Positions 46,801-58,700 of a stretch of 64,000 nucleotides of DNA are shown piece after piece. The stretch is from Icerya purchasi (lineage: Eukaryota > Arthropoda > Insecta > Hemiptera > Monophlebidae). Every line of letters starts with the position of its first letter. Within the stretch, counting starts at the first letter, position 1. Under the pieces are notes generated by a model. The model was not told where the DNA came from and did not search any database. It saw only the letters and a program-made list of their open reading frames with translations. Where the stretch lies: the NCBI GenBank assembly GCA_039619475.1, contig CM077116.1, positions 23,695,191-23,759,190 of the forward strand, in the 5' to 3' direction. A program made the translations under genes and the position numbers.

Positions 46801-49800
46801 ACTCATTCCTTTCAATTCCGACGTAAATGCCAGCCTCAATTATAACACGGATAATATCGGAAATGATAAAATAACTAAATAAACAAATAATTTATCATAC
46901 AGTAATTCCCGAAATAGCTTTATATTGCATATTAGATGGAAATACAGGAAACGTGTCAAATCTATTTCGAGTAACCCTTTTAATCAGCGTGCGCTACATA
47001 TATTAATGAAAAAAAAAAAAAAAATGAAAATATGATCGTACTAAACTGATGATTTTGCTTTGCCAAAGCCATTGCAATTTTCGATATATCGCGTAATTCA
47101 TCTAATGCCGCGCTAACAAAACATAGAAATTTTGTAATTCCTTTTTTCTGATACGCGCGAAACATTTCTATCACCGCAATCCCGTAAAAATTTAACGCAA
47201 AACAAAATTAAATTTTACATAAATAAAAAAAAAATTATTTTTACACTTTTGTGCAAACTCTAAATAATGCGTAAATTTATTTTACGAAATTGCATCGTGC
47301 ATTTATCCGTTTTCAGTAAAAACCTCTTTTAAAGACGAATTGAAGCAAAAAATGCTCAAAAAAAGGAAATAAATTTTCCAAACAAGTAGTATATAATGAT
47401 CCAATCAATATCAGATAAGTTCGCAGTTCGATCGTTCAGTACCTCATTATTTAAGATATTTTAAATTGAATAAACCGTATTTTTAAATGTAATTAATAAA
47501 ATTAAAATAAAAAAAAAACACTTTTATTCCTTCACTGGATTATTTTCAATATTAAGTATACGTTTTACTTTAAAAAGGAAAATCTTAAAGAACTAGATCA
47601 TTCGAACAAACTATTGCCACCTCGTAAATTAACATTGGAATTCATGATTTACACAATTCCCCTATCAATTAAACTCGTTAATTATATTTAAATATATAGA
47701 AAACTGTGCGATTTTATTAACTTATCGGTATAACGCACTTCGATTATTCGAAACCGATAGCAAAAAAAAAAACAAAAAAACATGGAACTTTAATTCTCTA
47801 AATAGACGAGCACTTCCCACTTTTTTACATTCAACACATGGTTTATACATAAATTTTTTACCTGCAAATTTTTCCAAATTCAACCCAATTTAGTTTTTGT
47901 TTTTTCCTCTCTGACATCCAATAACCGATCATTGGACGATTATTATTTTTGTATGCCATTCTTTGATTCCGGTCTAACCATCTATAAATTATAATAACTT
48001 AAAAGCAATATTTTCAATAACTTGTATGTTTTAAAAACATTCTACGTTATCACATAACTAACCACACAATTCGCAACACCGGTAGACACTAACGATAACC
48101 GCAAAACACTTCCAACCTAGCCGAACCACATTAGCCAAACGACTTCATACAATTCAAAGTATATCGCATCAGAGGTAACAGACATACGGCTAACTTACAA
48201 TGATAATACTGCTATCCTTCATTCAATGTACAGTTCAGCAACATAGCGCACTGGCTGACATTAATATTATCGACCACTTTTTCATTGCTGACGTCATTTC
48301 GTAACAAAGCGGTAATATAATTTTTAATTAATACACTAATGACGAAATTATCAAATGAAATATCGGTTAGTTGAAAATTGCAAAAATTTTAATATTGTTC
48401 ATATTTATTTACGCTGTAACTATTATTCGTTAACTGTTATCAGAGCACGATTTCTATTATGACGTCATGACGAATGTTCTTTAAAAATCAATACGTAAAT
48501 GGCTCGTTATAAAAACATAGTCCACACTTGAGTTAACTCTTTTTAAGAAAACAATGATTTTTAATTTAGTTCATTTTTTTACTGTTTTGTAATTTTCAAA
48601 CATATATTTACATTTTACCTTTACTAAACATAGTTTAATTTCATGTTTACTTTGATATCGATTTAAAAATGTGGAGCATACTTAAGTATTTCTAATTAAT
48701 TTATACTATTACCTCTTCCATAATATACTAAACGATAAATCTTAGCAAATTAAAAATTTCGAATCATTAAAAAGTATAATTTATTTTTTACGAAAAAAAA
48801 CTTTTGTTATACATATCGAATGATCGTATACAAAATGAAATCTAATTAATAGAACTAAATAACTTTGTAATTCTTAAATAAAAGTATATTTGCTTAAAAT
48901 GAGATGTCCGATTTCGGCTTTGGTTAAGTGCAGAATACTGAAATTTTGATAATTTGTAGAAATATTAAATTCTACGCAAAATTTTAAAAATCAGCGTGTT
49001 TTTATCTGCATTAGGAGAAAAATTACAGGGCATTGAAAAGTCCATTTTTGAGAGTTTCGGTGATTTCTGTACATATACACAGTTGTGCCGGCAGCCAGTT
49101 TTACTCAGTTCAAGAGCGCGGGGTCCCCTGGAGGTTGGAGCCGGAGACTATAATCCCTCTTAGCCCCTTCCGACCCTAATACCCAGATATTTAATTAAAG
49201 CAAAGTGCAGTATTAGCGTTCAGTTATTTTTAGCAGAAAATATGACTTTATGTTTAAAAATTTCACATTCCAAAGGCTATAATAAATAGAAAACGCGGCT
49301 TCAATCAGGTAATATAGGCAGAGAAAAACAAATACATCATTCGATTACTCCCCATAGAAATTTAAAAAATCATGTTTTGGGTGGTAAAGTGCGATCTAAC
49401 TGAAATTTAGTTGTAAAGTTTTGGAATATCGAAAACAATTAGTATTCATTATGATAAAACAAGGGGCATGCGGATAAATTCTAAAAGCATAAAAACGAAC
49501 ACAGATGATATAACAATCTATGATACAATATATTAGTTCACAGAACAAACCTATGGAAAAAATGGTATTGTAGAAAAAGGTTGAAAGATTATGAACAATT
49601 TTAGGGAACTGGATAAAGTTTTTAGACACGTAAAGCAGCCATACGAACTACAAAAAATGAAAATAATTTAAAGGAAAATCAAGAAAAATAATATTTAAGA
49701 TTTTTATAAAATCTTCAAACGAAATCTAAAAGGTGTTCCCTCTGTGGTTCTTTATACGGCACAAAGATGCAGTGAAACTCATTTTAATAGATAAAAAAAA

Positions 49801-51978
49801 TTATAGTACTTCGGTAAATAATAGAAAACACTTAAAGAGTAATTTGACACGGAATGTTAGAATATAAAAGAGTGGTTAAATTGTCACATGAGCATAACAG
49901 ATCTAAACATTAATTGGAGCAATCAATTTTATATCATAGTTTACCTACCATGGGTTCGATGTGTATATAGAGTACTACTTTTTTTTTGCCGATACAGAGT
50001 ATTGCTATTGGTACTAAATGTGACAATTACGTAAGCAGGGATCGGAGGTTGGCTTGAGCTCGTTCACGCATTAATAAATTATAAAAATATGAACGTTAGA
50101 AATATCACGAATGTATAATGTTGGAATAAGAATAACAAAGCAGTGATGAAGGAATAGAAAAAGTACAAAACAGTGAATAGTTTATCGCTTGATATGATAG
50201 ACAAAGAGAAGGAAGCTGTAAAATAGCTAATATATGCACATAGTTGTAAAGAAACCTGTGTTCATAACGATAAAGAATGATTCTGCCCAATCCCAGTGTG
50301 ATACCGATATCATTTTTTACTTTACTAACTGATTTAATATATAGGAATTCAGACATTTACTCAATATGAATCATAGAAAACGATAGAGAGTTGAATAAAA
50401 CTTTTTTCAATGTTAATACCAGAAAATCATATGATTCTGGAACTGCATATTTTTCTGTGTCATAATTTGCAATAGTACCTAATCCATCACCGATTTAATT
50501 TGTCATCGGCAGGCTAAAGTTGGATGCGTGTCTAGGTTACATTCAGTTACATCAACTCTACTGTGCACACGGATGCGGAAACACATATTCTTCCGCTTAA
50601 CATATATTAAACTTTTGGGCTACATTGAGTAATTTCACTTCAGTTTAGTTATTTTTTCTTTGTGCTGCATGCCTTTAACAGTTATCCTGTATTTATTTTT
50701 GATTCCTCAATGAGCACTGAAATACTTGAATTTTTTTGTGAATACAATTTTATCAATATTTCCTTAAAATACATGTTCAAACTCCTCTTTTCACGGTATT
50801 AATTCGTGCATACCTCTTGCTGATATATAGAATTATTGATAATTTTTTTCACAGACTCGATAAGTCTTCGGCAAAGTTAATCATTTTTTTTTTTTTTTTG
50901 CTTACTACAGAATTTGTTTATAAACATTGGCAAATTCTTACCTATGTTTATCGTTTTTGTTCTTTTTTGTATATTACGTACTCGTATCTTTAGGTTAACC
51001 CATTGTTGTCATTAGCTCTTTGGGTTTACCAATTTTCAATAATAATTAATAATTTATGAAATTTGAAAATTTAAGTTTCAGAGTTTAAAATTCGTAGAAG
51101 TGATGATTTCCCTTAACAGATTATCGCCTGGAGTGAAGTTTTTCTTATTCTACCAGCATTCCATTATGTTTAACTGTAAATATTAATGTGGTCGGGATAT
51201 TCCTTCTCACAATTGGGACAGCGAATTGTAGGTCTCGAAGTTTGGTTGTATTTTGTCAGTTTCATTACAACTGGATTATTTTTCCACATAATATAATTTT
51301 TTGCCAGTATGCACTTAATATTTTTGAACTGTTTCGGATGCTTCCTAGATGAACTATAGCAAAATGGAAGCTGTAATCCGGTTTCCATCTTTCTCGTGAT
51401 TTTAATGTGAAAAATGTAAGTAAAATCATTAATATACATACACGAGTTACTAAACAAATCACACAATGCGGTATCGTCAACACAATAATCATAAATTATT
51501 GTACAAAATTATTGTAAAACAAAAAAACGATTTCCTATTTCTCTTTCATTTTCTTACGTATCCCATAATTTATTTTGAAATACACCCGTATAATTTGTAA
51601 TACTATTTTTATTATTATATAAGATGTTTCATACTAAATGTTTCTATTGCAGCTTAATCTTCCAAAAAATTATTTTCCATCTTATTTTAAAACGAAAAGT
51701 TTAAAATAAAATAATTAATACACAGATATGAGACATCAAACAAAATACAGTGTGTGAAATTGAAGGAAGTTGTATAATATTACAATTTCATAGAGAATAG
51801 TCAGAAAATTATGTTAACCACATTTTGTGGGAATAACAAATTTTGAATTTTTTTTGTATAAATATATGCATCATGTATTTCCGCGGTAAATTCGCAAAAG
51901 TTAATATAAGATACTGTTTTACTTCAATAAAATTAATGGTAGTATTATTTATTAGAAAAATAATTAACTGTAGGCATT
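43851..51978. other. No recognisable gene, 8.1 kb
   Basis: AT-rich sequence with A tracts (44115-44140, 46188-46211, 46391-46406). The short frames (44152-44340, 45432-45620, 45691-45873, 46980-47174, 49396-49629, 50105-50356, 51170-51466) show no domain. A small GC-richer island lies at 49085-49190. I cannot exclude short exons of a host gene, but nothing supports one. Confidence 0.45.
46188..46211 (+). repeat. 24-nt A tract
   Basis: An uninterrupted A run that could mark the 3' end of an old retroposed sequence. Nothing upstream is recognised. Confidence 0.9.
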
Positions 51979-52069
51979 ATGTTATAAAAATTCTTTTATT
52001 TTAACGCTCAACGTTTCGGAAAGCTTACACTGACCATTATCAGAAGCGAACTAAAAGAATTTTTATAAC
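51979..52069. other. Penelope-like terminal motif within an 18-bp inverted repeat
   Basis: GTTATAAAAATTCTTTTA (51982-51999) and TAAAAGAATTTTTATAAC (52052-52069) are perfect reverse complements. Between them, on the minus strand, CTGATAATGGTCAG is followed 10 bases later by CCGAAACGTTGAGCG. This resembles the CTGATGATG...CGAAACG boxes near the ends of Penelope-like elements. One core base differs (CTGATAA). The Jockey element inserted right at the edge of this structure. I infer an old Penelope-like end and have no RT evidence here. Confidence 0.4.
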
Positions 52070-52079
52070 ATGGTGTCTA
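52065..52079. repeat. Target-site duplication, 5' copy
   Basis: ATAACATGGTGTCTA, identical to 56505-56519. Confidence 0.92.
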
Positions 52080-52313
52080 TAACGGAACAAAGTTCGTAGT
52101 GGAATGTAATTGTGTAACATGCTCGCCCGATGAAACTTCCGAGTGAGAAACGCTGACGGTATTATTAAACAAGAGAGAATATATTTAATTTACGATCGCA
52201 TCGGTGAGATTATTCCGTTTATTACTTTGGTATACGGCATTAGCCGAGCCAAATTAACAGTTAGATTAAGAATATTATGTTACTAACATTTAATTGACCT
52301 CGGTAATATAATT
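52080..52313 (+). promoter_or_regulatory. Jockey 5' UTR, expected site of an internal promoter
   Basis: This is the 234 bp between the 5' target duplication and the first ORF1 ATG. Jockey-clade elements drive transcription from a promoter inside the 5' UTR. I see GC-containing stretches (CTCGCCCGATGAAAC, CTTCCGAGTGAG) but no element I can name with confidence. The assignment is by position. Confidence 0.4.
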
Positions 52314-53691
52314 ATGAAAAGTACATCAAGTGCTGCACCTGCATCTGCAGTGCAGTCACCTACAAATGTGACACAGAATGAACAATTACTCCAACAGAAT
52401 AAAAAGCTTCAAAAGCAGAATGAGGAGTTACAGATACAAATTAGCAAGCTGCTGAATGAAATAGAGAAAATGCAGAAAACGATAGAATTACTGTCGGTTA
52501 GTAAAATAAATTCAGAGAAGTCTGAAGTTGACAAACAGTATTATACTGATGAAGATGAAATAGTCAAAGAGACTGAATGGTTAGTCAAAAAAAATAAAAC
52601 TAATAATAAAAGGAAGGGAAGTGAAATTACACCTCCGCAGAGAAAGGATAAAAAAAGAGGTATAAGAACACCGGAAAATATACAAACCGATGTTCCTCAT
52701 TTTCGCTATTAAGGTAAACCAAAACCATTTTTTGTGGCTAATGTTTCGGATTTTAAAAAACTAGCAAATGTAATCACGCAAGTTGTAGGTGATGAATTTG
52801 TCTGTAAACAACTGCCGGCAAATCAAGTTAGAGTAAACGTTGAAACGGTAGAAAATTATAAAAAATTAGAAAAACATTTATCTAAAAATAACTTTGAATA
52901 CCATACTTACTTATTAGATAGTGAGAAACCAATCAAAGTGGTAATTAAAGGATTGCCATCAACTATGGAAGAAAACACTATAAGAGAAGACTTATTAAAT
53001 CAAGGATTTAATGTATTAAAAATCAGCAATATATGGAAAACAGTAAGTGATGCTGAAACAAGGATAAAAACTAGAGTACCAACGCCGATGTTTGTGATTG
53101 ATTTTGATGCCAAGTGTAACGTTGAAAAAATTAAAAATATTAAAAATATATGTCATATGCTTGTTCAAAACGAACCATGGAGAAATCCCAAAAGGCATGC
53201 CACAATGTAAGAGATGTCAAGCCTATGGCCATGTAAAAAATAGATGTTGTCGTAAACCTAGATGCGTCAAATGTGCAGGCTCCCATTTAACAGGAGAATG
53301 TACAAAAAAGCCAGGTGAGGAGTGCAGATGTGCATTGTGTGGGAAACAACATCCTGCTAGTTATAGAGGATGCGAAGTAGCAGTTGCTCTCCAAAAGAGA
53401 AATAAACTGCCCATTGGTAATAAAGAGCAAAATACCTTACCACAAAGAAATAAGGAAAATGATCAAAAAAATAGTGATGTGATTAGAGATCGTTCTAATA
53501 AAGACAATCCAAAAGAGCACATGAATCATCAGATAATTAACGCTGATGATAATGATGAAAAAGAAAAATCGTCAGAAAACCTTATTAAAAAATTAGAAAT
53601 GTTTTTAGAAAAACAGGAAAAGAGAATAAATAGAATTTTTGATAGATTAAATTCAATAGAAAGGAAGTTGAATAAATCTAACAATAAATGA
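52314..53691 (+). pseudogene. Jockey ORF1 (gag-like nucleic-acid-binding protein), broken
   Basis: ORF1 proteins coat the element RNA and form the retrotransposition particle. The first block has a glutamine/lysine-rich coiled-coil-like stretch (NEQLLQQNKKLQKQNEELQI, about residues 22-45) and a basic segment. An in-frame TAA at 52710-52712 splits it from the continuation, which stays in the same frame and carries the domain that precedes the knuckles in Jockey gags (KPIKVVIKGLPSTMEENTIR, up to about 53190). A frameshift in the A run at 53190-53193 then moves to the frame with three zinc knuckles: CKRCQAYGHVKNRC, CVKCAGSHLTGEC and CALCGKQHPASYRGC. A charged tail with a possible coiled coil (LEMFLEKQEKRINRIFDRL) ends in TGA at 53689-53691. 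The start at 52314 is the first ATG after the 5' UTR. Confidence 0.92.
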
Positions 53692-56349
53692 ACTTGATAA
53701 AGATAGCAACATTTAATGTAAATGGGCTCAAACATAGACGCCACGAAGTTGAAATATTCTTAGTAAAAGAAAAAATCGATGTATTATTAATATCTGAACC
53801 GAATATTGCGCAAAATACTTTTATCAAATTTAATGGTTATTGTTTGTACAATACTATGCATCCTGATGGAGGTGGGCGCAGAGGTGCAGCAATACTAATT
53901 AAGAATAGCATAAAGCACCATGTACTAGGAGAAATTAGTACAAATCAAATTCAAGCTACAAATGTTAAAATAGATACTAAGAATGGAGGTTTAGTGGTAT
54001 CAGCGGTTTACTGTCCTCCTGGTAACCAGATAAAATTTGACGTATGGGCTGATTATTTTAACATGCTTGGCCCTCGATTTATCATAGGAGGTGATTTTAA
54101 TTCAAAGCACACATATTGGGGTTCAAGAGTTACCACAGGAAGAGGAAAACAGTTGTTACAGGCAATAAAAAAGTTGAGATGCAAATGTTATTCAACAGGG
54201 AAACCAACTTATTGGCTGACTGATCAGAAAAAGTTACCTGATTTGATAGACTTCTTTATTGTTAAGGGAATTACTGAAGGAAACATAGATATTGACGACA
54301 ATGATGATTTTGCGTCTGATCATTCTCCAGTGATCATGACCGTAAGTAAATCGATAATTCTAAAGCAACCATATGCTACACTTACCAATAAAAAAACCGA
54401 TTGGAATTTGTTCAGGAAGCTGTTGGACGAAAACATTGATTTAAAATTATCGCTGAAATCTAAGGACGAGATTGATATAGCTGTCATGCAGCTTAATGAT
54501 GCAATACAGCAGGCTGCATGGAATTCTACACCCGTAAAAAATTATAGTAGTAAAAAACAAAATTTACCGTTTTATATTTTAGAAAAAATCAAGGAAAGGA
54601 GAAAGTTTAGAAAAATTTTTCATAGAACACAGGAAAAAACAGATAAAGCCAAGCTGAACAAACTAAGTCAGGAAATTAAAAGATTGGTAATTAAAATCAA
54701 ACAAAACACGTTTAAAACCTATATAGAGAATCTCTCCCCTACACAAGAGACGAACTATTCTTTATGGAAAGCTACAAAATGCATTAATAGACCACAACAG
54801 CAAAATTTCCCTATTAAAAGAGGCAATAACGAATGGAATAAGAAGTGACAAAGACAAAGCTAATGAATTTGCGAATTATTTAAAACAAGTATTTACACTT
54901 GATACAACAGATGATGATAAAAACATTGTAGATCAGCAAGGGAAAGATGGATCTCTGAGACATTTTAGACCTAGAGAGATATATAATGAAATAAAAATAA
55001 ATATGAATGTAAAGAAATCTCCCGGTTTTGATTTAATTTCGGTACAAATACTAAAGGAATTTTCAAAAAGAGGCATAATGGCACTAACTCAAATATTTAA
55101 TGCTATAATAAGAATTGGATATTTTCCCCAACTATGGAAAGTAGCTCAAATAATTATGCTACCTAAACCCGGGAAAGTACAGACAAATATTAAATCATAT
55201 AGACCAATTAGCTTGCTACCCGTTATTTCTAAGTTGTTTGAAAAATTATTATTGAAACGATTGAATCCAATAATAGAGAATTTTATACCCAATCACCAGT
55301 TCGGATTTCGAAAAGCACACTCTACAATAGATCAGATCCATAGAATAACAAAAATAATTGAAAAAAGTCTAGAAGAAAAGAAGATCTGTACAGCGGTGTT
55401 CCTTGACGTGGAGCGAGCGTTTGATAAGGTATGGCACAAGGGATTGGTAATTAAACTTAAGAAGATATTACCAATTAAAGTTTGCAGAATTATTGAATCG
55501 TACCTAACTGACAGATATTTTAGAATAAAGCATAATGATGAATACTCGGAATTGCAAGACATACAAGCAGGAGTACCGCAAGGAAGTGTCCTCGGACCAA
55601 TTTTATATTTATTATATACCGCTGATATTCCTGTTAACGAGCATGTCACAACGGCCATGTTTGCAGACGACACAGCTGTGATGGCTATGGGAAATAATAT
55701 AGAAGAATCAACTATGAACGTGCAGTCCCACATCAAAAACATTTGGAAGTGGACAAGAAAATGGAAAATAAACCTTAATGAAGAAAAATCAGTACATATT
55801 AACTTTACAAATCGAAGAATCCAGTACTGTCCGATTGAAATTAACTCAAAAATTGTACCCAATATAAAATGCGTGAAATATCTAGGTATGCATTTGGATT
55901 CGGGATTGAACTGGTCTATGCATATTAATAAAAAAGTAGAACAACTAAAGTTGAAAATGTTGCAGATGAAATGGCTTATTGGAAGACAGAGTATTCTGTC
56001 GCTGAGCAATAAATTGTTGGTTTATAATCAAATACTAAAACCAGCGTGGAGTTATGGTTGTCAGCTTTGGGGTTGTGCTAAAGTAGCCAACGTAAAAAAA
56101 ATCCAGATGTTCCAGAACAAAGTGCTTAGGACTATCACTAATGCCAGGCAATATGAAAGAAACGATGATATTCATCGGGATCTTCATGTGCCAGAAGTTT
56201 CACAGGTGATAAAGGAACTGGCAAGAACGCACTGTTTAAGGCTGCAAAAGCATGTAAACACAGAGGCGAGGCAGCTTCTGTCTGAACAGGATGAAGTCAG
56301 GCGGTTGAAAAGAACTAAACCTCATGAATTAACCGAAGAAAAAATATAA
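53688..56349 (+). pseudogene. Jockey ORF2 (APE-type endonuclease and reverse transcriptase), one frameshift
   Basis: The endonuclease nicks target DNA and the RT primes cDNA synthesis on that nick. The N-terminal frame (53688-54848) shows the APE residues: N10 (TFNVNGL), E37 (LLISEP), Y108 (AVYCPPG), D136 and N138 (GGDFNSKH), D188 (LIDFFIVKG), and D211 with H212 (SDHSPVI). A single-base shift near 54838 moves coding into the next frame, where IRSDKDKANEFANYLKQVF continues. The RT follows: KSPGFDLISVQILK, SYRPISLLPVISKLFEKLLL, motif A FLDVERAFDKVWH (about 55400), motif B GVPQGSVLGP (about 55570), the catalytic FADD (55660-55671), and a thumb with CVKYLGMHLDSGLNW. It ends in TAA at 56347-56349. 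There is no RNase H, as usual for Jockey. Its ATG overlaps the ORF1 stop as ATGA. A long antisense frame (55332-56009) is a shadow. Confidence 0.95.
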
Positions 56350-56504
56350 TACAAGAAAATGCAGGATCGTCCACTGGGAATCCTAGTGCATATATAATAA
56401 TACAATTAGTTTAGAGTATTACTGAATGTTTGTGAACCGAACAGATTGTAATAAAAACCACTTAAGTGGGTTTTTTTTTTAATAAAAAAAAAAAAAAAAA
56501 AAAA
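56350..56504 (+). other. Jockey 3' UTR with palindrome and A tract
   Basis: The 3' UTR is about 110 bp and ends with the 12-bp palindrome CCACTTAAGTGG (56458-56469). It is followed by T10, AATAAA-like sequence and about 21 A residues (to 56504). A 3' terminal structure before the A tract is where the element RT would recognise its own RNA; that role is inferred. Confidence 0.75.
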
Positions 56505-56519
56505 ATAACATGGTGTCTA
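56505..56519. repeat. Target-site duplication, 3' copy
   Basis: ATAACATGGTGTCTA, following the A tract; identical to 52065-52079. The boundary with the A tract is ambiguous by one base. Confidence 0.92.
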
Positions 56520-57371
56520 CCGTTAATTATTTTTTTAATCATATTCATCACAGAAGTTTCAGATGTTTAAAAGTATTATTTATGTTATTAATGTAACTAT
56601 GTTTTCTAAATTAAGGAAATATTCTGGTGTAGAATTTTGAAAAAATCAAATTTTCCTTTTTTGCGCATTCTTAAAGTTTAGACCTTTAAGAATGTACCCC
56701 CGAAAGAAAATTTTAAAATTCCAATAATTTACGGAGAGATAGCTATTTTAGTGGCGCAGCAGCTGAGCCCGTCTAGTCGAAGCAAATCAGACAATAAACG
56801 GTGTGTAATACCCGACTACCTGTCCATTTCAGGTATGAATCCATTATATAGATGTCTAAATATACAGGTAACCTCAAAACCCATAAAATATTTTGAAGTC
56901 GGAGAAGGTACACTCTATGGAATCGCCGATTAAAAAAAATATAGTATAACGTACCATTCTTTGACTTAGAATTGCTGCGGCTCCCTAAAACTTGCTCAAA
57001 ACTTTAAACGCGTTTTTCTCAAAACTACTTTTTTCAACATGGTTGACATGATATCTCAAGTTCTATTTAACCAATTTACTTCAAATTTTGTACTATCTTC
57101 AATAATATAACTTTCTATCGTCCTTACCACTTTTGTATCAAAATTGTTTTTTAATATCTTAAATAATTAAAAATTATGGGGAAAAAAAAGGGTTGAAAAA
57201 TGCCCTTTTTTAACACAGACGCTATTATGCGACGGGGGGAGAGATATTTCCGGTTTTCTTTTAGGTAGAGGCTATAATGGCATTCTTACTAACTAAAAAT
57301 CTTTTTTTAAATTTTGTTTCAGATGACTAGAAGGGCTGTAATCGCGTCAACTGAAACACACCCTCTTTTTT
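56520..57371. other. No recognisable gene
   Basis: AT-rich sequence with a stretch around 57000-57140 (GTTTTTCTCAAAACTACTTTT, then ATGATATCTCAAGTTC) that has the look of an interspersed repeat. I have no second copy here to prove it. Confidence 0.45.
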
Positions 57372-58700
57372 AGGATTCCGTAGACATATAATGTACGGAA
57401 TCCTAATAAGATGGTTCACAAATGACAAAAATATCAAATAAAAATCAACAACTCACGAACGGTTTTACTTATAAACTTCAAATTTGGAACACAAATTACA
57501 ATTAAAATTATCTTTAAAACGATCTATAACTTAAAGATGACCGATTACCCTAGCCGGCAAAAAACCCAAAAAACCGTCAAGAATATATAATATGGTACAT
57601 AAAACTACCTCAAAAATCACTTAAAAAATCATTACTCATCACCTGATAAACTTATAAAGCTGAAATTCAAAATATAAAATAAAATGCATGAGTCCTTTCA
57701 TAAAATCAAAAAATTACGGTACAAAAGTTATGTAAAGTTGCCGAAAAGTTAAAAAAAACGCAAAAAATGCCGTGTCCCCCCGTAGCGCCCCGAGTATTAC
57801 AGCTCAAAATTTTGAACGCGGTTAAAAATACGCGCATCCCCGTATATTTCTCTAGTTTGAAACATCCAAGTTTCCAGCTTTAAAATTAGAACCTCAAAGC
57901 GCCGAAAGCTCAAAATTTTGAAAAAAAATATTTTTTTCTTTTGGGCTTATGATATATCATTAGAAAGGTCGCTATTTGTCGGGAACAAAACCGTATTTCA
58001 TTTTCTCAATGAAACTTTCCAAGTTGCCGAAAAGTTCAAAAAAGCGCAAGCTCTAATTTGTAGCTCACTCTTTGCGACATGAGTATTATAGCTATAAATT
58101 TGGAACAAAGAAATATTTGCGACTTCACGTATATTTCTCTGGTTTAAAACATCCGGATTTCTAGCTTTAAAATTAGACTCCTGGGATGCTGAAAGCTCGA
58201 AATTTTGGAAAACAAATTTTTTTTCCCGTGCTTGTGATATATCGTTAGAAAGATCGCTATCTGCCGGGAACGAAACCGTATTTCATTTTCTTAGCGGAAC
58301 TTTCAAAGTTGCCGGTAAGTTTGAAAAAACGCGAGAACTGATTTGTGACGCGAGTATTATAGCTAAAAATTTTGAGGAAAGTAGAAAATATGAGCATCCA
58401 CGTGTATTTCTCCGAGTTGGAACATCTAGGTTTCCAACTTTAATATTAGTGCTTTGGGGTTCTGAAAAGTCGAAATTGTGTAAAAAATTTGGGAACCGAC
58501 CCGTATTTCATTTTCTTAACGAAACGTTGGAAGTTTACTAAAATTTCAAAAAATCGTGAAAAATGACGTATAACGCTGCTTGTAGTTTAGGAATTGTAGC
58601 TCAAGATTTTGAACAAGGTTAAAAAAATGCGCGTCCCTGTTTATTTCTTTACTTTGGAACATCCGGGTTTCAAAATTTTAAATCGGACCATTAGGCGCCG
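57372..58700 (+). repeat. Dispersed element with hairpin, unique head and four tandem units, copy 2
   Basis: The element opens with a perfect 11-bp inverted repeat, AGGATTCCGTA (57372-57382) and TACGGAATCCT (57394-57404). The head (57394-57750) matches 3495-3740 and the reversed Helitron interior at 42400-42735. From 57780 four tandem units follow, aligned by CATCC or CATCT at 57863, 58150, 58423 and 58660 (spacings 287, 273 and 237 bp). Each unit has GTATATTTCTCTAGTTTG-like, TTTAAAATTAGA, GAAAGCTCGAAATTTTG and GATATATCGTTAGAAAG blocks. Units differ by many substitutions and the last two are shortened. No protein is encoded. Confidence 0.85.

Larger units (their letters stand above)
52080..56504 (+). 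mobile_element. Full-length Jockey-clade non-LTR retrotransposon (4.4 kb)
   Basis: A perfect 15-bp direct repeat (ATAACATGGTGTCTA) flanks a unit with a 5' UTR, a gag-like ORF1 (52314-53691), an endonuclease/RT ORF2 (53688-56349), a short 3' UTR and an A tract. No LTRs are present. The order gag with zinc knuckles, then APE-type endonuclease, then RT with no RNase H, is that of the Jockey clade. The perfect duplication and near-intact frames indicate a recent insertion, but one nonsense codon and two frameshifts mean it cannot make its proteins as read. A second, older member of the same family is at 10740-11860 on the minus strand. Confidence 0.95.

Noticed and set aside
51170..51466. 98-codon minus-strand frame with a CPNCEKEYPDH-like zinc-binding look
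   Set aside because: Only one CxxC pair, no second ligand pair and no family resemblance; too little to call.
55332..56009. 225-codon open frame on the minus strand
   Set aside because: Antisense to the Jockey RT domain, whose plus-strand frame has every conserved motif. The antisense protein has no domain.
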